Assembly: GCA_934045905.1 (NCBI GenBank) | Contig: OW203769.1 | Location: 14,353,705 to 14,417,704, forward strand | Length of the DNA: 64,000 nt | From: Leuctra nigra | Taxonomy: Eukaryota; Arthropoda; Insecta; Plecoptera; Leuctridae | Direction of reading: 5' to 3' | Part shown: in pieces, positions 55,665 through 64,000 of the stretch | How the letters are laid out: each line of letters opens with the position of its first letter | Numbering within the stretch: position 1 is the stretch's first letter | Position numbers and translations under genes: made by a program | The notes under the pieces: model-generated | Told to the model about the DNA's origin: nothing | Database searches by the model: none | Seen by the model: the letters and a program-made list of their open reading frames with translations, nothing else

Positions 55665-56124
55665 CTGCAACATCGTTGTTATTCATTCACACCATTTTCA
55701 ACCTCTGTGCCCAAGTGGTCGAATTGGAAACAATATTTGCGCCAAGACAATTTGTGGGGGTGGCTGGGGAAAGGCACAAAGAGCTTGAATACACAGTTTG
55801 CTATGTATTTAAGCTCCTTGGGAAGGCCCCCTAGCCCCGGAAACATGATTAATTTCATAAAAGAATTTGGTGCATTTCTACGCGTTTTTGACGCAATTTT
55901 AAGCCTATTTTTTTCTCGACAAATTCTCGACAATTCTCGACAAATTCTCTGGGAATGGTATTATTTTGAAGTAAATATTGCAGTTTTTTAATTTTCCATG
56001 GGGGGATGGTGAAGTGGACAAATTAGCCATGGGGGGATGGAACTATTAATATATTCCCCATGCTGGAATTCCATCCCCCCCTCCCGCCCCCCGTTCGACA
56101 ACTGGTTGAAGGTACCTTGCCAAA
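55665..56124. other. Gene 2 intron 1, left part
   Basis: No exon. It contains ATGGGGGGATGG repeats near 55998-56040 and a C-rich patch. It ends at the Helitron-like copy 5. Confidence 0.5.
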
Positions 56125-57428
56125 TCTAGTGGAGCGGTCGCTCCACCCAGCCAAGTCGTACTATACACTCACACTCACTCAACATACCGTAAAATCCTAA
56201 TAAACTGAGGAGCAGACCAAACACTTTTACTGTAAGCAACAACATAGCATTTTCGGCCTACTGGATCTCAAAATTGGGAAATCTCACATTGTTGCGAAAT
56301 ATCTTAATTTCGAGCTATGGCCCACAACACCACTTGTATCTAATTTTGGAACTATACGTTATGCCGTTTGCGAGCTGGGGGGCCATGAAAACAGTGAAAT
56401 TACACCACTTTGATCTTTAGATGATGATGATGATGATGATGATTCAGAGGGTCAGGAAACACCGCAATCACCGCCACAGCCTAAACGGCAAAACCGATCG
56501 ATCTGAAATTTTTACCACATGTGCACTTTTGGCGTCTGAGATGCCTTTTTATAAAACCAACCGGTAGCCGCCATTTTGAAACCGGAAGTGCCGTCATATC
56601 TCATAAACGGATGAACCGATTGGGACGAAATTAGCGCCAAACGATTCGGACGGTAATCTTTATAAAATATCAATAGTCGAAATAGACATGCACTATTACC
56701 GAAACCGGAAATGACGTCATAAAGATGCCAAATCTGACTAAAATCATCTCTCATAACAATATCTACATTTTCAGAAGGCTTATTATGTTTCATAACATTT
56801 ATAGATACAAATTTTAGGTGGCAGTGATGTCATCCGCCATTTTGAAAACCGGAAGTGATGTCATAACTCGAGAACGGCTGGACCGATTGGAACGAAACTT
56901 TCGCTATACTTCATAGCATATTATTTATAGCACACAGTAACAAGCACAACTTCTTAGCAACCAAGTCACACAGGCATATTTTTAAAGGAATTATAGTCGT
57001 TAGTGCCACAATATATGTTAGAAGTTGTAAGAATGAACTGAAAAAAGGAGTGATATCCCCATAAAAAAACACTCCGTGTAAAAATACCAGCCAAGTCTCT
57101 TACTCTAAAAAAACAGAAGAAATCTAAAAATTCAGCACTGAAAAGTAGTGATATCAAAAAAATTGCCAAGTCAAAACTTTTCAAAAAATACTTGGCGCAT
57201 CGTTTTTTTAGTGCATTATAGATATATTATGTATAGATGAGTTTATTTGATTAACGGCCTACTTCTATACTATTTATATGCTCGATGCGCCAAGTATTTT
57301 TTGAAAAGTTTTGACTTGGCAATTTTTTTGATATCACTACTTTTCAGTGCTGAATTTTTAGATTTCTTATGTTTTTTTAGAGTAAGAGACTTGGCTGGTA
57401 TTTTTACACGGAGTGTTTTTTTATGGGG
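56125..57428. mobile_element. Helitron-like element, copy 5
   Basis: Left end CAAA|TCTAGTGGAGCGGTCG; right end GTGTTTTTTTATGGGG. Same order as copy 4: short GAT repeat (56420-56444), GCCGCCATTTTGAAACCGGA with a mutated AAGTGCCGTCAT at 56570, ACCGGAAATGACGTCA at 56703, a third block at 56835 (AAGTGATGTCA), then a foldback at 57057-57428. It ends 40 bp from the exon 1 donor of gene 2. Confidence 0.75.
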
Positions 57429-57467
57429 TTGATTCTAATAAAATCACGATTTGATAACATAACTTAC

Positions 57468-57569
57468 CAACGAATGCTTCACAGAATAGCCTGGCGGTTT
57501 CGCCGAGAGCGATGTACTGGTCCTGCGGCTCGTAGGTGGCCAGTGGTGAGCCCGTGTATCCGCTGGCAT
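57468..57569 (-). CDS. Gene 2 exon 1 of the supported model: start of Ig domain, SIGIRR-like receptor
   Basis: Seven exons join in consistent phase to 352 residues ending at 35095. This exon gives the first Ig strands: YEPQDQYIALGETARLFCEA with the first disulfide cysteine at about residue 30. Overall order: one extracellular Ig domain (about 15-112), one transmembrane helix (130-149), cytoplasmic TIR domain (about 173-314) and a short Pro/Ser tail. That is the layout of SIGIRR (single Ig IL-1-related receptor), not of Toll, which has leucine-rich repeats. In vertebrates SIGIRR dampens IL-1R/TLR signalling; here the role is inferred only. The acceptor (GTTGTTACAG) enters in phase 1, so at least one upstream exon with a signal peptide is missing. 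An ATG/ATC microsatellite directly precedes the acceptor. Confidence 0.85.
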
Positions 57570-57582
57570 CTGTAACAACAAT

Positions 57583-57640
57583 CATCATCACCATCATCAT
57601 CATCATCTCACTCATCATCATCATCATCATCATCATCATC
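57583..57640. repeat. CAT trinucleotide microsatellite beside an acceptor
   Basis: Two blocks of CAT repeats separated by CTCACT lie about 12-70 bp upstream of the gene 2 exon acceptor on the minus strand, occupying where the pyrimidine tract would be. Confidence 0.8.
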
Positions 57641-58214
57641 CCAATCTTTAGTAGTAGAAATATTCATCTACAGGCTCTTGTTATCTGCTAAGGAGAAAAA
57701 GGACACATGACGAGTAAACATTGACTGGAATTGACATTTTCATCAGAACTGCAAAATGACGTATTTCCTGAAAATTTCCTCAAATGTAGGGGTACACAGA
57801 ATGGACACAGCATTGAGCATTGAACGGTAACACTAAAAAACTCTGTAAATTAGGTCATTTACTTTCATATATAATTTCTTCCAAGATTTCGAAGATACTT
57901 GACCATAAAATTGGAAATTGCGGCTAATTTCCAAGAGTGTGCTCTCCCCACTTGTTAATTTGCAACTTGTTGAATATAATTTCTGATTCTTCCAAGACAC
58001 GTGTGTGTTTCAGTAAGATACTGAAGACTGAATGCAGACACTAGGCATGCAAACACGTGCCATCCTCATATCGTTGCCAAGTAGTCTTCAGCAGTCACAT
58101 AGCGCTGAAGACGGCAGGAAGTAACTCTATGGAACCCGCTATGTTTAGGAGTTACTTGACACCTGGAACATTCTGCATGGATCCCCGTTTCTTGTCTCTG
58201 GGATATGTGACATG
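57641..58214. other. No gene seen
   Basis: AT-rich upstream or intronic sequence of gene 2, with no recognisable element. Confidence 0.5.
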
Positions 58215-58492
58215 ATTTTTTTGTCTGGGGCTTAACGTCGCACTGTTCTGCAGCGAGGCTAATGGCGACGGATGAATGATTATGATGATGATTGGGAGAT
58301 GATGGTGAAGAGTAGGTAAGGATGGAAGGTGGGAAGGAAGTGGTCGTGGCCTATTAGTAGGGTACCTTCCCAGCATTTGCCTGTCGACTGAGGGAATACC
58401 ACGAAAAAAAACAGTCGGGAAGGAAGGCCGCGGGAATCGAACCCGGGCCTCCGGAATACAAGTTCAGAGCGTTATCACTCATGCCAACCAGA
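58215..58492 (-). mobile_element. tRNA-derived SINE, full length
   Basis: On the minus strand: GGTTGGCATGAGTGATAACG (A-box region with one extra base), GGGTTCGATTCCCGCGGCC (B box), the same body as 45924 and 54450, and a 3' end with CTGCAGAACAGTGCGACGTT and AAGCCCCAGACAAAAAAATC. Confidence 0.8.
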
Positions 58493-58780
58493 TACGATAG
58501 TTTAGTTCAACCCCATTCACATTCCCACAACTTACAAATTTGCATTACATTTTAAGGGGGGTGAAATGCCCCACAGATAATTTTTTTATTACGGTATTTT
58601 TCAATAAAATGGGTCGAGTCTTCCAAGTTGAACAAAAACAGCGCATCAGAAAGTATAATAAAATTATTTGGACATTGCCTTTGTGGTGCATTTGCCGGCC
58701 CAGCCACCGGGTATAGTTCCACCACTGGCTAACAAAATGTACTTCAAGATAAGAAGACAGATGCACAACCAATAAATTAC

Positions 58781-58847
58781 TAGATGATTGAGATATTACA
58801 AAAAGAACACAGTCAAAAGATAAGAAAATAATTAAGGCCATTTTCAT
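58781..58847 (-). CDS. Weak candidate for the gene 2 signal-peptide exon
   Basis: The ATG opens MKMALIIFLSFDCVLFVISQ, a plausible signal peptide, and reaches SS then a GTAATT donor in phase 1, exactly the phase needed to join the exon at 57569 (A|AT gives Asn). The joined protein would be 374 residues, close to vertebrate SIGIRR (about 410). The donor (CTA|GTAATT) is weak and codon use is AT-rich, unlike the other exons, so this may be chance. Confidence 0.25.
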
Positions 58848-59972
58848 TCATACGACGAAATATGATCGCCTTATCTTTGACATTTCTGACAATTCTTTCA
58901 ATTTCCGTCTATATAGAAACATTGTTGTGACAGCAACGGAAATGAGGAAAACCCAGTAGATTTAGAAACACTCCCTATTACATCTAACTGTACATCAAGA
59001 ATCTTCCGCGAAATCCAAACCACTGACAAATTAACATGCAAACAATCTGACAGGCCTGTTCAGTGAGCAAGGTCGAATACTCAGCGAGATCTGGAAACAG
59101 CCACTGGACCATTTATCTCGCCCGGGGAGACAACTACCGCATCTCGCGCTCTAAATTTCACGGTTTTCATCACGTTCATGACGTACTTTACTGAGAATTC
59201 TTACCGTTTCTTTTCTAAGAGTGTACGAACAAAACCGCACCGGCAGTGGCTTTGCTTATACGGCTATGAGAGACCTTGTGAATACTCATTTATTCACCAG
59301 GTGTTGATTAGTTTAATTGCTACAAATTACCCCTGTAAATGACATGAAAAATCAATCTTACGTAAAGTGCATGGCATATAGTTTCTCTTTAATTGCAACT
59401 GTTTTGCAATAGTGCACATTATGTCAATTAGTTATTACATGGAAAATGTTAAAAAGCGAGGCTATGAAGACAGATTCTTTCAGATAATCCATCAGTAAAG
59501 CGACAATAAACAATACATCGATTTTGCGGTAGAACCAAGAGAGCGATCTTGCTAGAAATCAATATGTAAGCGAACCGGACAGTAATGAATAGGGCTAGGA
59601 TGTTTAGGATATTTTTTTAGTTTTTTGTTCAGACGCGTCTAAAAATGATATATAAATGTGTTTGTTTCATTTTGCCTGAAAATGCCTTTTTCTCATTTTT
59701 TAAAATGAATTCAGTCCTTTTTGGGCTATTTTAAGGTAGAATTCTGTCATTTTTTTAAATTATTTGGAAAAATAATATGAAATGTTTGTTGCAAGTTACA
59801 GCAATTTTATGATTTTGGTCTCGACCAAAATTCATAAAATGTCCATCTACCATTTGGATGGCCATCAACAATTGACTGACACTAATACATTGACACATTC
59901 ATACAATAATTTAAGTTAATTTTAATATATTACTCTAAGTTCAACTACTAAACCGATAAATCGATTAATAAG
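58848..59972. other. No gene seen
   Basis: AT-rich sequence without a supported exon or element. Confidence 0.5.
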
Positions 59973-60140
59973 TTTTTTGTCTGGGGCTTAACGTCGCACT
60001 GTTCTGCAGCGAGGCTAATGGCGACGGATGAATGATTATGAGGATGATTGGGAGATGATGGTGAAGAGTAGGTAAGGATGAAAGGTGGGAAGGAGACGGT
60101 CGTGGCCTATTATTAGGGTACCTTCCCAGCATTTGCCTGT
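59973..60140 (-). mobile_element. SINE, 5'-truncated
   Basis: It carries the family 3' end (poly-T then GTCTGGGGCTTAACGTCGCA on the + strand) and body to GCATTTGCCTGTCAATTGG, but lacks the tRNA-like head. Confidence 0.75.
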
Positions 60141-60943
60141 CAATTGGTCATACCATAAAATTTCATTGGTCCTTTTTCGGGAATTTATGGTCCTTTTTAA
60201 ATAGTTTTAAAGTCCTATTTGCATGCCTTTTTATACGTTTCATGTCCTAAACATAAGTCCTAAGCCCTAGTAATGAATATTTCGTGAAAATATTGACCTA
60301 ATCCGTTACTTTTTTTACCTGTAATGCGAGAAACACAGAACAAAATGACACAAGTTTTTGAATAATTATAATTTATACCCCCTGTAAACTTGTGACATGA
60401 AAAATCACTCTTATGTAATAAAACTGTGTGCGGCACCTTTTCTCTATAATTGCAGCTATTTTGCAATGGTACTAATGTGTCAATTAGTTCAAAACATACC
60501 TACCTCATTAACCGACATAAAACATTATTAAGCACTCGAGCAGTAGTCAATAATTCAACGGAAAGCGATTACTCTGAAGGTCCCAGCTCATTTGTGAAGA
60601 TTCTCTTACTTTCAAAATGTAGAAGAGGGTGTATTCAGACAGTTCCAGGAAACTTATTAATATTAGAAGGAGTATCATTTTCTTCAAGAAACCTGTCAAA
60701 GGCAATGTGACACAAAGTAAAAAGCCTTTGCTTTTGCTTCTCATTTCAATTCCAATTACTTCCGATATAAAGTTGTTAACAAAAGAGAGCACATCGATTG
60801 ATATTACATGTTTTCAATTAGGTACCTATAGTCATATAAATTATTTTGAAGTCTTGTCTTCCCTTTGACACTGACAATTCTTCGGCAAAATCAAATTGGG
60901 CACTTATATTTTTAATAAAAACAAACAAATATTTGATTAAAAA
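60141..60943. other. No gene seen
   Basis: AT-rich sequence. Overlapping 80-codon frames on both strands near 60450-60868 have no domain or splice support. Confidence 0.5.
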
Positions 60944-61348
60944 AACGCTCTGTGTAACGCGTTGATAAGCGAGCCTTTGTATTGCAATAGCCCCCCCCCC
61001 CCCCCCTCTGGATGTCAGGAAAACATTAATTTTTGTGGCGTATTATTACGTATAGCTTTATTCATTTTGTAAACAAAATACTCAAAACCAAATGTGTCAA
61101 AAAAAGCTGTGATAGTTCTTTGAAAATTCTGTACGAATACATTTGCAAAATATTCAGAAGAAACATAAAATATCAGTAAAATATTCATAACTCTTGAAGT
61201 TCTTGACAGATTGGAATGCAAGTTGTCAAAAACTACACAAATTTGGTCCCAAATGACCATCCAAAATTTGAGGTTGGTCGCTCAAACGGTCCCAGTTTTA
61301 ATTTTCAACCAATCAGGACCTAGTTCAGAAACTACATGTGACCGCTTC
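60944..61348 (+). repeat. Dispersed repeat (TGTGTAACGCGTTGATAAGC family), copy 3
   Basis: It starts AACGCTCTGTGTAACGCGTT and ends with GCTCAAACGGTCCCAGTTTT, matching 49542-49920. A long C run (about 60990-61007) interrupts it early. Confidence 0.55.
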
Positions 61349-62006
61349 TTGAAATGAGTGTGTGTGTGTAAAATATTCTTGGCGTTAATACAGAACTCTA
61401 AATTACCACGACATAACAACATAATTCATATCAATTATTTCCATATCTTCCAATACATATTGACGTTGACAGCTCTTTCAGCAAAATAAAATTGGGCACT
61501 TATATTTTTAATAATCCGGAAGTCTCAAATTTACTTAGTTTAAATTAAAACTAGAGCAAACACGACAATTAAGTCTTGTTTTTATACTTTTAGAATCCGT
61601 ACTCGATGTGAAATCTCTCATGAAATATCGACTCTAATCCGTAGGGTAAAAACGAGTTTGATTGACAAGAACTTGACATCTGACGTATAGTAATGTTTTA
61701 CAAGCTGCCGGTCCCAATGTGATTATATAGGTACACAGTGCTTTATCATGTTGTTTACCAGTTGTGACGTCGGCTGTCCCTTGGGCCGTTCGTACGCTTT
61801 CGAAAAGTGACTTGTTTCATACCTTGGCGACTTTTTATCACTCAAAAGTATTTTTATAACAGAATTTCATTTTTATTTCATTTTCGTATACATCTCAATG
61901 CTCAATTCAATCATTTCTTCGAGCTGAATTAAAAATGAAATTACTTCTTTGTTCAACATCTCAAATTTTGCTACAAGAATTTAAATTTAATTTTAATAAT
62001 AGGCCT
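61349..62006. other. No gene seen
   Basis: AT-rich; no exon or element recognised. Confidence 0.5.
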
Positions 62007-62130
62007 TTTCGATTCCCGCGCCCCCATTTTCCTTGTCGTGGTTTTCTTCAGTCGAGAGGAAAATGCTGGGAAGGTTCCGCACTATATGCCACTACCGCCT
62101 CCTTCCCCCGTCCATCTTGATCATCATCGC
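62007..62130 (+). mobile_element. SINE fragment
   Basis: GATTCCCGCGCCCCCATTTT and CAGTCGAGAGGAAAATGCTG then ACCGCCTCCTTCCCCCGTCC are diverged pieces of the main SINE family, starting at the B box. Confidence 0.6.
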
Positions 62131-62154
62131 TCAATCATCATTAATTTCCATGGT

Positions 62155-62543
62155 CATCGTGACCAAGATTTTAAGAGTTTTTGTAAATTTTCAGACTAAT
62201 CTGAAGTTAACTTCAAAAGTAATTGGCATTTTACGAACATTTTATGCGTGTCTGGAAATATTTTTCAAATATCTTGTCTTTTCGAAGCATTTCGTTTCGG
62301 CTCTTTCCAAGGCCTGTACAGCCTCATGCTCAAAAGAATGTCCAGATTTATCGACGCAAGTGACCAGAGTCTACTGGATCCCGTCCATAAGATTATAGCA
62401 CACGGTCTTGTGGTGTTGAGGACTGACATACGCAAATATCTACTTGCGGGCGCAACTTCTGCAGAGCATATGGCTGATAAAGCAGACACTTACAAATGGA
62501 TATAAATTCGCATGCAATACGAAGGCTCGCTCATCAACGCGTT
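62155..62543 (-). repeat. Dispersed repeat (TGTGTAACGCGTTGATAAGC family), copy 4
   Basis: On the minus strand it reads ACTGTGTAACGCGTTGATGA and GCGAGCCTTCGTATTGCATG, then CCTTGGAAAGAGCCGAAACG, matching 49542-49920. Confidence 0.65.
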
Positions 62544-62795
62544 ACACAGTAGCGTTTGTGGCCTATAGTTACAGAGCAATGCGACGTCAAACCTATTCTA
62601 AAAGGATGTTACTTCTGCGTGATGTCTGCGGATCCAACACCGGTGCGGAAGCGATAGGGGAGAGCGGGGTAAGTCGGCCCTATAATTAGCCCGAACACAC
62701 ACACATACACACATACACAATTACCGCGGCCTCGGCTTTTCGGAAATGCACTGAATGCTGCCAACTGCCCGCGGCCGCTAATTGTTCCGAGAAGA

Positions 62796-64000
62796 TTGGG
62801 AGACTTGGCGGGGACTGAGAGGAGGCTTCGCCGGGCACCGCTGCTCCACTTCCTCGGACTCTGTGAAGGCTGACACTTCGCCACGGGAAGCTTGCGACTC
62901 TTGGCGGGGAATGAGAGGGGGCATCGCCGGGCACCGCTGCTCCACTTCCTCGGACTCCGAGAAGGCTGACACATTCGCCACGGGAAGCTTGCGACTCTTG
63001 GCGGGGAATGAGAGGGGGCATCGCCGGGCACCGCTGCTCCACTTCCTCGGACTCCGAGAAGGCTGACACATTCGCCACGGGAAGCTTGCGACTCTTGGCG
63101 GGGACTGAGAGGGGGCATCGCCGGGCACCGCTGCTCCACTTCTTCGGACTCCGAGAAGGCTGACACATTCGCCACGGGAAGATTGAGAGTCTTGGCGGGG
63201 ACTTAGAGGGGGCATCGCCGGGCACCGCTGCTCCACTTCCTCGGACTCTGTGAAGGCTGACACTTCGCCACGGGAAGCTTGCGAGTCTTGGCGGGGACTT
63301 AGAGGAGGCATCGCCGGGCACCGCTGCTCCACTTCCTCGGACTCTGTGAAGGCTGACACTTCGCCACGGGAAGCTTGCGAGTCTTGGCGGGGACTTAGAG
63401 GGGGCATCGCCGGGCACCGCTGCTCCACTTCCTCGGACTCTGTGAAGGCTGACACTTCGCCACGGGAAGCTTGCGAGTCTTGGCGGGGACTTAGAGGAGG
63501 CATCGCCGGGCACCGCTGCTCCACTTCTTCGGACTCTGTGAAGGCTGACACATTCGCCACGGGAAGATTGCGACTCTTGGCGGGGACTGAGAGGAGGCAT
63601 CGCCGGGCACCGCTGCTCCACTTCCTCGGACTCTGTGAAGGCTGACACATTCGCCACGGGAAGCTTGCGACTCTTGGCGAGGACTGAGAGGGGGCATCGC
63701 CGGGCACCGCTGCTCCACTTCTTCGGACTCTGTGAAGGCTGACACATTCGCCACGGGAAGATTGAGAGTCTTGGCGGGGACTGAGAGGGGGCATCGCCGG
63801 GCACCGCTGCTCCACTTCTTCGGACTCCGAGAAGGCTGACACATTCGCAACGGGAAGATTGAGAGTCTTGGCGGGGACTGAGAGGGGGCATCGCCGGGCA
63901 CCGCTGCTCCACTTCCTCGGACTCTGTGAAGGCTGACACATTCGCCACGGGAAGCTTGCGACTCTTGGCGGGGACTGAGAGGAGGCATCGCCGGGCACCG
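62796..64000. repeat. 96-97-bp minisatellite running off the right edge
   Basis: About 12.5 units of a GC-rich repeat (CATCGCCGGGCACCGCTGCT, CCACTTCCTCGGACTCTGTG, GCCACGGGAAGCTTGCGA). Units with ACACTTCGCC are 96 bp and those with ACACATTCGCC 97 bp, so frame is lost at intervals. Minus-strand frames of up to 420 codons result from low stop density and keep changing register relative to the repeat. The array continues beyond the window. Confidence 0.9.

Noticed and set aside
62609..63998. Long minus-strand proteins of up to 420 codons
   Set aside because: The 96/97-bp unit mixture changes frame within the array, so each open frame translates the same repeat in different registers. Treated as low stop density in GC-rich DNA.

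Overview
The window is animal nuclear DNA, most likely from an arthropod and probably an insect. Genes are split by GT..AG introns, exons are GC-rich against an AT-rich background, and the space between them is packed with non-autonomous transposons, tRNA-derived SINEs, non-LTR retrotransposon fragments and minisatellites. The species cannot be named from the sequence. There is no CRISPR array, operon, rRNA gene or intact tRNA gene.

Two convergent genes can be reconstructed exon by exon. Gene 1 (+ strand, 12639-31767, five coding exons, about 284 residues) encodes a secreted protein with a signal peptide and a pattern like the JHBP/takeout/group-7 allergen (TULIP lipid-binding) superfamily. 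Gene 2 (- strand, seven supported exons from 57569 down to 35095, with a weak candidate first exon near 58.8 kb) encodes a single-Ig, single-pass receptor with a cytoplasmic TIR domain, laid out like SIGIRR of the IL-1 receptor family. The genes end tail to tail about 3.3 kb apart. They do not obviously work together: one is a probable secreted lipid carrier, the other a probable signalling or decoy receptor.

Layout: 1-12.3 kb, upstream flank with two large Helitron-like elements, a SINE and LINE remnants; 12.3-31.8 kb, gene 1, whose third intron opens with a 9.9-kb tandem array copied from the exon 3/intron 3 junction and whose fourth intron holds a four-level transposon nest; 31.8-34.5 kb, intergenic; 34.5-57.6 kb, gene 2, with minisatellites at its stop codon, upstream of its second TIR exon, at the 5' edge of its second Ig exon and in the large intron before that; 57.6-64 kb, upstream flank with SINEs and a 96-97-bp array running off the window.

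Most notable: (i) several tandem arrays in both genes begin at or include an exon edge and carry reiterated splice donors, splice acceptors or a stop codon; (ii) five copies of a 1.3-3.3-kb Helitron-like family carry repeated GCCGCCAT + ACCGGAAGTGACGTCA composites (YY1-, ETS- and CRE-like sites), with A|T target sites read from two empty sites.
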